Shown: positions 27,340-36,787 of the stretch, piece by piece | How positions within the stretch are numbered: position 1 is the first letter of the stretch | Layout: each line of letters opens with the position of its first letter | Assembly: GCF_905207245.1 (NCBI RefSeq) | Contig: NZ_CAJLKP010000036.1 | Coordinates: 1 to 57,189, forward strand | Length of the DNA stretch: 57,189 bases | From: an uncultured Bacteroides sp. | GTDB taxonomy: Bacteria > Bacteroidota > Bacteroidia > Bacteroidales > Bacteroidaceae | Direction of reading: 5' to 3' | Program-made: the position numbers and the translations under genes | Notes under the pieces: generated by a model | Databases searched by the model: none | What the model was told of the DNA's origin: nothing | Seen by the model: the letters and a program-made list of their open reading frames with translations, nothing else

Positions 27340-27397
27340 TTGGATTTAGTAATAGTGATTATTGTACCGGTGCTCCTTCTGTTTCGCTTTACATTTG
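27340..27397 (+). promoter_or_regulatory. Putative HTCS operator and susC promoter
   Basis: TTGGAT at 27340-27345, AATAGTGATTATTGTA at 27351-27366 (identical to the copy at 18599) and the -7 box TACATTTG at 27390-27397. There is no good -33 TTTG, as expected for an activator-dependent promoter. Confidence 0.65.
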
Positions 27398-27446
27398 CAT
27401 CGAAATTAATGTTAACAATAGTCTTTACTAATTTAAATTTAATTCT

Positions 27447-30400
27447 ATGAGACAGAAGCTATTTAATGTTTTTCTAACATGTCTGCTCTGCTTGACAACT
27501 ACTGCTGCCGCTTATGCACAGCAACCCGTCAAAGTAACAGGTAAAGTGATTGACAACACCAATGAAGGTGTACCCGGTGTCAATGTACAAGTAAAAGGAG
27601 GATCGCTTGGGACGATTACCGATATTGACGGTAATTATAAGATTGATGTCCCCAACTCTAAATCAGTATTAGTTTTTTCTTTTATTGGTTATGTAACGCA
27701 GGAAATATCTGTGGGAAATCAGACTGTAATCAATGTATCTTTAAAAGATGATACGCAGTTGTTGGATGAAGTGGTAGTTGTCGGTTACGGTACTGCAAAG
27801 AAGAGTGATGTGACTGGTGCCACGAAAAGTCTTCGTCCTGATGCTAATGATGCTTCTAAAGCGTCATCTTTAAATAATCTTTTGCAAGGAAAAGTGGCAG
27901 GTCTGAATGTTAGTGCAACCATGTCTACTCCAGGTGCAGCCACATCTGTGACCATTCGTGGTGCCAACTCTCTTCGTGGTGACAATCAGCCGCTATATGT
28001 TATTGACAATATTCCTCAATCTTCAACAGGTGAATTTGCAGCATCTGCAATGGGTGGCAGTGACTTTCAGATTGCCCAGGATCCGCTGAGTGCCTTGAAT
28101 CCAGCGGATATTGAAGACATAACAGTGTTGAAGGATGCTTCTGCAACAGCTATTTATGGTTCGCGCGGTGCTAATGGTGTAATCCTTATTACTACAAAGA
28201 AAGGTAAGGCAGGAAAGGCTAAAGTGAATGTAACAGCTAACTTTACAATAGCAAATGCACGTAATCTGCATGATATGATTAATCTGAATGAATTTGCTAC
28301 TTATGCCAATATGAAAGTGAATCCGGGTGAAGAAAAATATTATCCTCAGGCAAACGGAGAAATGCGTTACGTATATGGAGAGAATCTGGACAGCTATAAG
28401 GCAGATCCTACCAATCCGGCAAACTACCGGGTGATTAACTATGTAGACTGGCAGAAAGAAGCATATAGCTCTGCCTTGTCTCAGATTTATTCGGCTTCTG
28501 TCAGTGGTGGTTCTGATGCTGTGCAATATTATGTTTCTGCAAACTTCAAGAATATCAAAGGTATTGTAGAAAATACTGGAATCAAGCAAGGTGACTTGCG
28601 CTTGAACCTGACAGCTAACTTGTCGAAGGCGGTGAAACTGACCCTCAACATGAATGGTTCATTACAGCAAAATGATATGATGACCGGTGGTAATACAACC
28701 GGAGGCGTTGCTGGCTCTTTGGCACGTACGGTGTTGGATACTGCTCCCTATCGCACTCCGTCGGATGACCCGTCGTTGTTGGATAATATGGATGCGAAGA
28801 CAAATGTGGATAGTTGGAAGAATGACTATGATGACATCATAAACGATAAGAAGTTCAATGCAAGTGCTGATTTGCTTTGGAAGATAAACAAACATTTCTC
28901 TTATAATCTTCGTGCCGGTGGTGGCGTTTCTGTTAATGACCGTAATCGTTGGTATGGTATGACATTGACTATTGGTGCTAATGATGAAGGCGTATTGGCT
29001 GTTTCCAACACAGATAAGTCTAACTATAGTATTGAGAATATCCTGAATTACAATGTTGATCTGACTAAGAAAATTCATTTGGATGCAACGGCCGGTCTGA
29101 CTTATGATGTCCATACCTTCCTGAACAAGAATGTAAAGGGTACCCGTTTCTCTAACTTCGATTTACGTACGAAAGGTTTGCATCTGGCTTCAATTATTAA
29201 ACATGACCAGCCGACTCAGAAAGATTATCAGTTACTTTCTTATCTGGGTCGTGTGAATCTCTCTGCCTATGATAAATATCTGTTGACGGCCTCTTTACGT
29301 GCTGATGGTTCAAGTAAGTTCAAAAAAGGTAAGCGTTGGTCTTATTTCCCTTCTTTCTCAGCTGCATGGCGCATTGAACAGGAAGAATTCGTTAAAGATA
29401 TTAAATGGTTGAGCCAACTGAAAGTACGTGCCGGTTATGGTGTGACGGGTAATCAAGGAATTGATCCTTATGCCACATTCTCTGATTATTCGCAGATTAT
29501 AGACTATGCTCAGGCTACGGGTGACCGTTTATTGGCAATGGCTGTAAGTAACTTACAGAATGATGGTTTGAAATGGGAACGTACTTCTTCATGGAATGCG
29601 GGTATTGATTTCGGATTCTTCAACGGACGTCTTTTTGGTACGGTAGATGTGTATACGAAAAAAACGAATGATTTGCTGATAAAACGTAATTTACCGGCTT
29701 CCAGTGGGTTTGCCAATGTAATGGTGAACCAAGGTTCTTTGACAAATAAGGGTATTGAGTTTTCTTTGGATGGAGAAATTCTGCGTAATTCCAAAGGATG
29801 GAGTTGGAGCCTTGGTGCCAATATCGGTTTCAATAAGTCTAAAATTGGAGACCTGGGATTTGAACCAACCGATTTCGGTATGCTGAAAAACGTGCGTGGT
29901 TATGAAGGTGCAGCTATTAGTGACCATTTTGGCATTGCAAATTTGTTTATTGCAGGTATGGCTCCGGGTATATTTTATGGTTATAAAACGCAGGGAATCA
30001 TTCAACCGGAAGATATTGTAAATGGTGAGGTGTCTTATATTGCGGCTGATGGTACTACTAAAACTTATAAGAGTTCTACTGCCAATGATATGACCCCCGG
30101 TAGCATTAAATGTATTGATATGAATGAAGATGGTGTGGTAGACGAAAAGGATAAAGACATGCTCGGTGATCCGAATCCTGACTTTACCTATGGTTTCAAT
30201 ACCCGCATTACCTGGAAAGATATTTCTTTGTCTGCTACCTTTAACGGTGTATATGGTAATGATATCCTGAACTCGAATATTCGTTACTATACGCCATCTA
30301 AACAAGCAGGTAATCTGACTCGTGAGGCTTATCAGGGCATGTGGACGGAAGCCAATCATTCTAACCTTTACCCTGCTGCTACAACGAATATAAAGAATGT

Positions 30401-30671
30401 GGTTTATGACCGTTATATTGAAGATGGTAGTTTTCTGCGTTGCTCTGATATTACATTGAATTATGTATTGCCTAAAACTTGGATGAAGAAGATAGGATTT
30501 GAGAATACAAGTGTGTTTGCTTCTGTGAAAAATGCTTTCGTTATCACTAGCTATAGCGGCTATGATCCTGAAATCAATAGTTTCGCATTTGAAGGCCTTC
30601 GCCCGGGTATCGATATGAATGCTTTCCCGAGCATGCGTTCATTTGTGTTTGGATTAAATGTTACTTTCTAA
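27447..30671 (+). CDS. SusC-like TonB-dependent outer-membrane transporter
   Basis: Outer-membrane importer of 1074 residues. Signal peptide ending AAAYAQ, carboxypeptidase-regulatory-like domain at about residues 28-112 (VTGKVIDNTNEGVPGVNV), TonB box region DEVVVVGYGTAKKSDVTG, plug domain with VTIRGANSLRGDNQPLYVID and DASATAIYGSRGANGVILI, then a large beta-barrel ending in phenylalanine (LNVTF). It should import the oligosaccharides released at the surface, powered by TonB. susD follows after 28 nt. The regulator gene is divergent upstream. Confidence 0.97.
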   Translation: MRQKLFNVFLTCLLCLTTTAAAYAQQPVKVTGKVIDNTNEGVPGVNVQVKGGSLGTITDIDGNYKIDVPNSKSVLVFSFIGYVTQEISVGNQTVINVSLKDDTQLLDEVVVVGYGTAKKSDVTGATKSLRPDANDASKASSLNNLLQGKVAGLNVSATMSTPGAATSVTIRGANSLRGDNQPLYVIDNIPQSSTGEFAASAMGGSDFQIAQDPLSALNPADIEDITVLKDASATAIYGSRGANGVILITTKKGKAGKAKVNVTANFTIANARNLHDMINLNEFATYANMKVNPGEEKYYPQANGEMRYVYGENLDSYKADPTNPANYRVINYVDWQKEAYSSALSQIYSASVSGGSDAVQYYVSANFKNIKGIVENTGIKQGDLRLNLTANLSKAVKLTLNMNGSLQQNDMMTGGNTTGGVAGSLARTVLDTAPYRTPSDDPSLLDNMDAKTNVDSWKNDYDDIINDKKFNASADLLWKINKHFSYNLRAGGGVSVNDRNRWYGMTLTIGANDEGVLAVSNTDKSNYSIENILNYNVDLTKKIHLDATAGLTYDVHTFLNKNVKGTRFSNFDLRTKGLHLASIIKHDQPTQKDYQLLSYLGRVNLSAYDKYLLTASLRADGSSKFKKGKRWSYFPSFSAAWRIEQEEFVKDIKWLSQLKVRAGYGVTGNQGIDPYATFSDYSQIIDYAQATGDRLLAMAVSNLQNDGLKWERTSSWNAGIDFGFFNGRLFGTVDVYTKKTNDLLIKRNLPASSGFANVMVNQGSLTNKGIEFSLDGEILRNSKGWSWSLGANIGFNKSKIGDLGFEPTDFGMLKNVRGYEGAAISDHFGIANLFIAGMAPGIFYGYKTQGIIQPEDIVNGEVSYIAADGTTKTYKSSTANDMTPGSIKCIDMNEDGVVDEKDKDMLGDPNPDFTYGFNTRITWKDISLSATFNGVYGNDILNSNIRYYTPSKQAGNLTREAYQGMWTEANHSNLYPAATTNIKNVVYDRYIEDGSFLRCSDITLNYVLPKTWMKKIGFENTSVFASVKNAFVITSYSGYDPEINSFAFEGLRPGIDMNAFPSMRSFVFGLNVTF

Positions 30672-30699
30672 GTGGTTAACTGATAAATTTGATTGAGAT

Positions 30700-32523
30700 A
30701 TGAAAAAATTTAAATATATATTATTAGTTGCAGGCGCATTGTCATTTAGTGCTTGTGAATCATGGCTGGACGAAGACCCCCAGTATACAGTGAACTCGAA
30801 GAACCAATTCAGTACGGCAGAGAATGCACAGCGTGCTCTTTTAGGATGCTATGGTTATATGAGTGCTGATAATGCTTATGGACAAGCATGGCAAGAGGTT
30901 ATGATGGGATATAGTGGCTTTGGCTATCCTCAGACGAATGGATCATCGGCAGATTTGTTGGCATCTATGAAGGGAAAACCAATTGATGAAACCCTCAACG
31001 GCATGGCATGGAAAGGTATGTATAAGGTGATAGGTGAGGTGAATGCCTTTGTTGCAAATGTTGAAGGAAGTCCTTTGGATGGAGCAATAAAAACTAAAAT
31101 GGAGGCGGAAGCCCGTTTCCTACGTGCATTGGCTTACTACAATTTGGCAGTCGTTTACGGAGATGTCCCATTGAAGACTACTCCTTCGGCTCATGATGCG
31201 CTGGAAATACCTCGTTCTCCAAGAGCGACAGTCTATGAACAAGCGCGTACAGACTGGGAGTTTGCTTATGAAAATTTGCCGGAAACATCTGATGACGGCT
31301 TTGCAAACAAGTATGCTGCAAAAGCATATCTGGGTAAGTTGTATTATACTTTAGCTTGTCAGGGAGATGAAGGAGCATGGGCACAAGCAAAAGCTTGTTT
31401 TGATGAGGTATATGGCAAATATGCATTGGAACAGAATTTTGGCAATTTATTTGCCAACTATGTGCAAGGCTCAAAAGAGGCTATCTTTCAGCTCAATTTT
31501 GCTTTGGCTGGGTCCAGTACACGTAATAGAGGCAGTTGGCTGATTGCGCCGGCTGGTGCAACTAATGGACAGAGTTTCGGACGAATCCGTGCTTCTAAAG
31601 TGTTGCTTGATTACTTTATGGCTACGTATCCGGGTGATCCCCGCATTGATGTTTCTTATTTGTCTAACTGGAAAACTTATAAAGGTGTGGGACAAGGTCC
31701 GAAACCTCTGGAAGAACCGATTGCAACTCCGCGTGACTCCGGTTATTCTTATCCCTATTTTACCTATACTATACCGGGAGAAGAAATACCTGCTGGTTGG
31801 AAAAAGGTTAAACTGTATGTTGCCAAATTACCTTATGAAAAATTTGCTAATCCGGCATCTCCTACTATGGAAGAGATTAATGCCATCATTGGCGATGCCA
31901 CTACCGGTTATCAGAAAGGTTTGAAAGGCTTTATTGAAAACTGTACGCAGAAACCTTCTGTTAACACGCAGTCATGGCCTTACTATAAGAAAGCATTTGA
32001 TCCGGAGCAGAGCGGAAATAATAGCCATAAGAACTTGATTATTTATCGCTATGCGGATTTACTACTGATGATGGCAGATGTTTATAATGAATTGGGTGAT
32101 AAGGGTAAAGCGATAGATTTGGTAGATGAAGTGTTGGCAAGAGCTCGTCGTTCAGGCACTACTGTTTCTGCCCAACCTGCAAGATGGGACTCTAGCTTGA
32201 CAAAAGAACAAATACGTGAGAAAATCTTCTTTGAACGTTTACTGGAAGGAGCCGGTGAACCGGAGATGTATCAGAATATGCGTATGCGGGGTACCGAGTT
32301 CTTTAAGAAAGCACTGGAATTGAATAATAATCATGGTATCATCAAGGAGAGTGTAGCCAAAAATCCGCAGGGTAATGGCAACTGGGGAGAACGTATTTTT
32401 AATAATGGAAACCTAAATGATCCGGACTTCCTGAAGAAAAATCTGCTGTTGCCGATACCGAAGGAGGAAATCGATACGAACTCGGCTTTGGACTACACGG
32501 ATAATAACTTCGGTTATTTTTAA
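30700..32523 (+). CDS. SusD-like surface glycan-binding lipoprotein
   Basis: Lipoprotein of 607 residues with lipobox LSFSAC (acylated C19), followed by ESWLDEDPQ, a common SusD start. The N-terminal TPR-rich fold is recognisable in AEARFLRALAYYNLAVVYGDVPL. The C-terminal part has RYADLLLMMADVYNELGD and LLPIPKEEIDTN. SusD proteins cap the SusC barrel and bind the glycan. Longer than the starch prototype but within the family range. A strong terminator follows. Confidence 0.96.
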   Translation: MKKFKYILLVAGALSFSACESWLDEDPQYTVNSKNQFSTAENAQRALLGCYGYMSADNAYGQAWQEVMMGYSGFGYPQTNGSSADLLASMKGKPIDETLNGMAWKGMYKVIGEVNAFVANVEGSPLDGAIKTKMEAEARFLRALAYYNLAVVYGDVPLKTTPSAHDALEIPRSPRATVYEQARTDWEFAYENLPETSDDGFANKYAAKAYLGKLYYTLACQGDEGAWAQAKACFDEVYGKYALEQNFGNLFANYVQGSKEAIFQLNFALAGSSTRNRGSWLIAPAGATNGQSFGRIRASKVLLDYFMATYPGDPRIDVSYLSNWKTYKGVGQGPKPLEEPIATPRDSGYSYPYFTYTIPGEEIPAGWKKVKLYVAKLPYEKFANPASPTMEEINAIIGDATTGYQKGLKGFIENCTQKPSVNTQSWPYYKKAFDPEQSGNNSHKNLIIYRYADLLLMMADVYNELGDKGKAIDLVDEVLARARRSGTTVSAQPARWDSSLTKEQIREKIFFERLLEGAGEPEMYQNMRMRGTEFFKKALELNNNHGIIKESVAKNPQGNGNWGERIFNNGNLNDPDFLKKNLLLPIPKEEIDTNSALDYTDNNFGYF

Positions 32524-32568
32524 TGTGACGAATTGGTTTTTTCAATAGGCTAATATAACCTAACATTT

Positions 32569-32605
32569 CGGAAGCAGACAGCGCATCTTGTCTGTTCTGC
32601 TTCCG
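32569..32605 (+). terminator. Intrinsic terminator after susD
   Basis: Stem CGGAAGCAGACAG with CTGTTCTGCTTCCG (one bulge), loop of about 10 nt, followed by GTTTTGTCTT. It separates the susCD transcript from the downstream enzyme operon, which has its own promoter. Confidence 0.75.
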
Positions 32606-32670
32606 GTTTTGTCTTCGCTGCTTTTAATTTTGTCTTTTTGTTGCTTTAGATATACCCGAAATGGTGAATT

Positions 32671-32726
32671 TTGGATATGATAAAGATATTCTTGAACATT
32701 GCTCTTATCCATTACGCGTACTTTTG
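32671..32726 (+). promoter_or_regulatory. Putative HTCS operator and promoter of the downstream enzyme operon
   Basis: AATTTTGGAT ending at 32676 matches the susC upstream region over 10 nt. TTG at 32692-32694 and the -7 box TACTTTTG at 32719-32726 keep the spacing seen at 18589 and 27340. The middle part is diverged. Confidence 0.5.
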
Positions 32727-32755
32727 GGCAATTAAACTACTAAAGATTTCCGACC

Positions 32756-34339
32756 ATGAAAAACTTACAATCAGGATTACTCTATTCCCTGACCGGTGCC
32801 GCTGCTGTGGCATCCTTGGCCTCATGCTCTGCCCAAAAGAAGGCTGAAGAGCAGAAGCAATACAACATTGTATACATCATGACGGATGACCATACAGCCC
32901 AGATGATGAGCTGCTATGACCACCGTTATATGGAAACACCGAACCTGGACCGCATTGCTGCCGATGGAGTACGTTTCACCAACAGTTTTGTTGCCAACTC
33001 ATTGAGCGGACCCAGCCGTGCCTGTATGATTACGGGCAAGCACAGTTGTGCCAATAAATTCTACGACAACACCACTTGCGTGTTCGATGCTTCACAGCAG
33101 ACATTTCCTAAACTCTTGCAACAAGCCGGTTATGAAACAGCCCTCATTGGTAAATGGCACCTCGAAAGCCTGCCTACCGGCTTCAACTATTGGGAGATTG
33201 TGCCCGGACAGGGCGATTATTATAACCCGGCTTTCATCACCCAGGATAATGATACGATACAGAAACATGGTTATGTAACGAACCTCATCACCGATGACGC
33301 CATCAACTGGATGGAGAATCAGCGGGATAAGGACAAACCATTCTGTATCCTGATCCATCACAAGGCCATCCACCGCAACTGGCTGGCAGATACCTGCAAT
33401 CTGGCACTTTATGAGGATAAAACTTTCCCGTTGCCGGACAACTTCTTTGACGGTTATGAAGGACGCCCCGCTGCTGCGGCACAGGAGATGAGCATCGTGA
33501 AGGATATGGATATGATTTACGACCTCAAGATGCTGCGACCCGACAAAGAAAGCCGCTTAAAGTCTATGTATGAGAAATACATCGGTCGCATGGACGAAGG
33601 ACAGCGTGCCGCATGGGATAAATTCTACGGACCTATCATTGATGACTTCTATAAGAAGAATCCGCAAGGCAAGGAACTTGCCAACTGGAAGTTCCAACGC
33701 TACATGCGCGACTATATGAAGACCGTGAAGTCTCTGGACGACAACGTGGGGCGCGTGCTGGATTATCTGAAAGAAAAAGGTCTGGATGATAATACGCTCG
33801 TGGTTTACACCTCCGATCAGGGCTTCTATATGGGCGAGCATGGTTGGTTCGACAAGCGCTTCATGTACGAAGAGTCCATGCGTACTCCATTGATTATGCG
33901 TTTGCCGAAAGACTTTCAGCGTAAAGGAGATATTGACGAAATGGTGCAGAACATTGACTACGCACCTACCTTCCTTGAACTTGCCGGAGTGGAAGTGCCG
34001 GAAGATATTCAGGGCGTTTCCCTGATGCCACTGCTGAAAGGAGAGAAACCTGCCGACTGGCGAAAGGCTTTGTACTATCACTTCTACGAATATCCTGCCG
34101 AGCACATGGTGAAACGCCATTATGGTGTGCGCACCGACCGCTACAAACTGATTCATTTCTATAATGATATCGATGAATGGGAACTGTATGACTTGCAGGC
34201 CGACCCCACCGAGATGCGCAACATCTACGGACAAGCGGGGACGGAAGAAATCATCAAAGACCTGAAAGCGCAACTAACCGCATTGCAGGAACAATATAAT
34301 GATCCTGTACGCTTTTCGCCCGAGAGAGATAAAGAATGA
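32756..34339 (+). CDS. Sulfatase lipoprotein, probably N-acetylglucosamine-6-sulfatase type
   Basis: S1 sulfatase of 527 residues with lipobox SLASC (C24). Key motifs: YIMTDDHTAQMMSCYDHRY, modification motif S84-G-P-S-R, TGKHSCANKFYDNTT, GKWHLESLPTGFNYW and VVYTSDQGFYMGEHGWFDKR. This whole pattern resembles the S1_11 sulfatases of gut Bacteroides, several of which remove 6-O-sulfate from GlcNAc. I infer that from remembered sequences, not a search. It is the first gene of the downstream enzyme operon, and GH20 follows. Desulfation of GlcNAc would clear the way for the hexosaminidase. Confidence 0.9.
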   Translation: MKNLQSGLLYSLTGAAAVASLASCSAQKKAEEQKQYNIVYIMTDDHTAQMMSCYDHRYMETPNLDRIAADGVRFTNSFVANSLSGPSRACMITGKHSCANKFYDNTTCVFDASQQTFPKLLQQAGYETALIGKWHLESLPTGFNYWEIVPGQGDYYNPAFITQDNDTIQKHGYVTNLITDDAINWMENQRDKDKPFCILIHHKAIHRNWLADTCNLALYEDKTFPLPDNFFDGYEGRPAAAAQEMSIVKDMDMIYDLKMLRPDKESRLKSMYEKYIGRMDEGQRAAWDKFYGPIIDDFYKKNPQGKELANWKFQRYMRDYMKTVKSLDDNVGRVLDYLKEKGLDDNTLVVYTSDQGFYMGEHGWFDKRFMYEESMRTPLIMRLPKDFQRKGDIDEMVQNIDYAPTFLELAGVEVPEDIQGVSLMPLLKGEKPADWRKALYYHFYEYPAEHMVKRHYGVRTDRYKLIHFYNDIDEWELYDLQADPTEMRNIYGQAGTEEIIKDLKAQLTALQEQYNDPVRFSPERDKE

Positions 34340-34367
34340 GTTTTTAATAGCTAATGAGAAAGACCTT

Positions 34368-36719
34368 ATGAAATATAGAACTATTTATGCACTGGTGTGC
34401 CTGCTGCTTCTGGCAGTAGCAAACATCCAGGCTGATAACTTGACACAATCCATTTCCTTAGTTCCCTGCCCGGTCAGTATAGTGCCGGGCACGGGTAACT
34501 TTCATTTCTCTGCAAAAACAACCTTTGCTGTGGAGAACGAGGAACAAGCTGTAGAAGTACGCCGCTTTACTGCACTTCTTATCCATGCGGCAGGTTTTAC
34601 TCCCCGTATAAAGGTGGGAAGCAAGAAAGGAGACATCTGTCTGACTACGGATGCCTCTTTGAAGAGCGAATCCTATAAACTGGAGATTACGTCCAAGAGA
34701 ATAAACATTCATGCTGCCGATGTGCAAGGTTTCTTCTATGCCCTGCAAAGTATCCGACAATTGCTGCCCGCCGCCATTGAGACGGCTTCGGCTCCGGCAT
34801 CAACATTGGCTTCCCCTTCAACCTTGGCCAACATCGACTGGACAGTTCCGGCAGTCACTATCACCGATCAGCCCCGTTTCGGTTATCGCGGATTGTTGGT
34901 AGACGTGGCACGGTTCTTCTCCCCTAAGGAGAACCTGCTGCGTATCATCGACTGCATGGCTATGCTGAAACTGAATAAACTGCATTTCCATCTGACGGAT
35001 GATAACGGCTGGCGCATTGAAATCAAGAAATATCCCGAACTTACGGAGATAGGTTCCCGCCGTGTAGACCGTCCGGGCAAGAACTTTCCCGACCGCCGCA
35101 ATCCCCGCCAAGGCGAGTCTACGGTAGCAAAGGGATACTATACGCAGGGCGAGATTCGTGAGATAGTGGCCTATGCCGGGGAACGCCACATCGAAGTGAT
35201 TCCCGAGATAGAAATGCCAGCGCATAGCAATGCCGCACTGGCTGCTTATCCGTTGCTGGCGTGTCCGGTGGTGAATAAATATATCGGCGTGTTGCCCGGT
35301 TTGGGCGGAGAGAACGCCGATGTCATCTTCTGTGCCGGAAACGATAGTGTATTCACTTTCCTGCAAGATGTGCTGGATGAGGTACTCGAACTTTTTCCTT
35401 CAAAGTATATTCATTTGGGTGGAGATGAGGCGCGAAAGACGCATTGGGAAAACTGTCCGTTGTGTCAGGCGCGGATGAAGGAAGAGAAACTGGCGAATGA
35501 AGAAGAACTGCAAGGCTACTTCATGGGCCGCGTGGCGCGCTATGTGCAGAGCAAAGGCCGTGAGGTGATAGGCTGGGATGAACTGACGAATGCTACTATC
35601 CCCGACGATTTCATCATCTTGGGTTGGCAGAAGTATGGCGAAGCGGCGGTGAAAGCTGCCGAACTGGGACATCGTTTCATCATGACGCCCGCCCGGATTA
35701 TGTATCTCATCCGCTATCAGGGGCCGCAATGGTTTGAGCCGTTGACGTATTTCGGAAACAATACCTTGAAGGATGTATACGACTATGAACCGATACAAAA
35801 AGACTGGTCGCAACATACTGTTTCCCTTCTGATGGGAGTGCAGGCCTGCATGTGGACGGAGTTCTGCAATACTCCCGAGGATGTGGATTATCTTTTATTC
35901 CCCCGTCTATCCGCATTGGCCGAGGTAGCTTGGACAAAGCCGGAATGTAAGAACTGGAAGTCTTATCTGGCGGCTATGGACCGCTTCAACGAACATCTGG
36001 CTGCGAAAGGCATTGTTTACGCCCGTTCCATGTACAACATTCAGCAGACGGTGATACCGAAGAACGACCGTCTGGAGGTGAAGTTGGATTGTATCCGTCC
36101 GGATATGGAAGTGCGTTACACGATGGATGGCAGTCAGCCCACAGCACAATCCGCCCTCTATACCCGGCCATTGGTGCTCACGGGTACGAAAACAATAAAA
36201 GCTGCCACTTTCTCTGTAGGCAAGCAGATGGGACAAACCTTGGAACTGCCTGTTGTGTGGAATCCGGCAACGGCAAAAGCAATAAAGAGCATCGGTGCTG
36301 ACAATATCGGTCTGCTGGTGAACGGTGTGCGGGGAAGTTTGAAATATACCGATTCCGAATGGTGCTCATGGATGAAGAACGATACCGTTTCCTTCACTCT
36401 TGATTTGAAGAAGTCTGAAAACGTGAACCGGTTGATATTGGGTTCCATCACCAATTACGGTATGGCAGCGCATAAACCTGCAAGGATAGAAGTGCTGATT
36501 TCGGCGGATAATAAAGACTACCGCAAGGTCTCCGAGAAGTCGTTTACGAAGGATGACATTTTTCGCGAAGGCACTTTCCGCGAGGATATTCTGTTTGAGA
36601 TAGGAGAGAAGGCACGCTACATCCGCATCGTGGCATATGGGGCAGGTGATTGTCCTTTCACCCATGTACGTCCGGGACAGGAAGCTCGCATCTATTTTGA
36701 CGAAGTCATAGTGGAATAA
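34368..36719 (+). CDS. GH20 beta-N-acetylhexosaminidase
   Basis: Exo-enzyme of 783 residues that releases terminal beta-GlcNAc or beta-GalNAc. Signal peptide, GH20b domain to about residue 160, catalytic barrel starting PRFGYRGLLVDVARFF with the catalytic pair D353-E354 in HLGGDEARKTHW. A chitobiase-type C-terminal segment (EVRYTMDGSQPTAQSALYT, in part) comes next, and a discoidin-like domain ends the protein (ARYIRIVAYG). ATG 34368 gives the signal peptide; the longer frame from 34299 would overlap the sulfatase gene. In the sulfatase-GH20-GH2-GH29 operon. Confidence 0.94.
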   Translation: MKYRTIYALVCLLLLAVANIQADNLTQSISLVPCPVSIVPGTGNFHFSAKTTFAVENEEQAVEVRRFTALLIHAAGFTPRIKVGSKKGDICLTTDASLKSESYKLEITSKRINIHAADVQGFFYALQSIRQLLPAAIETASAPASTLASPSTLANIDWTVPAVTITDQPRFGYRGLLVDVARFFSPKENLLRIIDCMAMLKLNKLHFHLTDDNGWRIEIKKYPELTEIGSRRVDRPGKNFPDRRNPRQGESTVAKGYYTQGEIREIVAYAGERHIEVIPEIEMPAHSNAALAAYPLLACPVVNKYIGVLPGLGGENADVIFCAGNDSVFTFLQDVLDEVLELFPSKYIHLGGDEARKTHWENCPLCQARMKEEKLANEEELQGYFMGRVARYVQSKGREVIGWDELTNATIPDDFIILGWQKYGEAAVKAAELGHRFIMTPARIMYLIRYQGPQWFEPLTYFGNNTLKDVYDYEPIQKDWSQHTVSLLMGVQACMWTEFCNTPEDVDYLLFPRLSALAEVAWTKPECKNWKSYLAAMDRFNEHLAAKGIVYARSMYNIQQTVIPKNDRLEVKLDCIRPDMEVRYTMDGSQPTAQSALYTRPLVLTGTKTIKAATFSVGKQMGQTLELPVVWNPATAKAIKSIGADNIGLLVNGVRGSLKYTDSEWCSWMKNDTVSFTLDLKKSENVNRLILGSITNYGMAAHKPARIEVLISADNKDYRKVSEKSFTKDDIFREGTFREDILFEIGEKARYIRIVAYGAGDCPFTHVRPGQEARIYFDEVIVE

Positions 36720-36787
36720 AGACCGTTGACGCATTACTAATAGAAACGAGTCTAATAAAGTAGTAGTATCTTAATAGAAAAGCAGGT

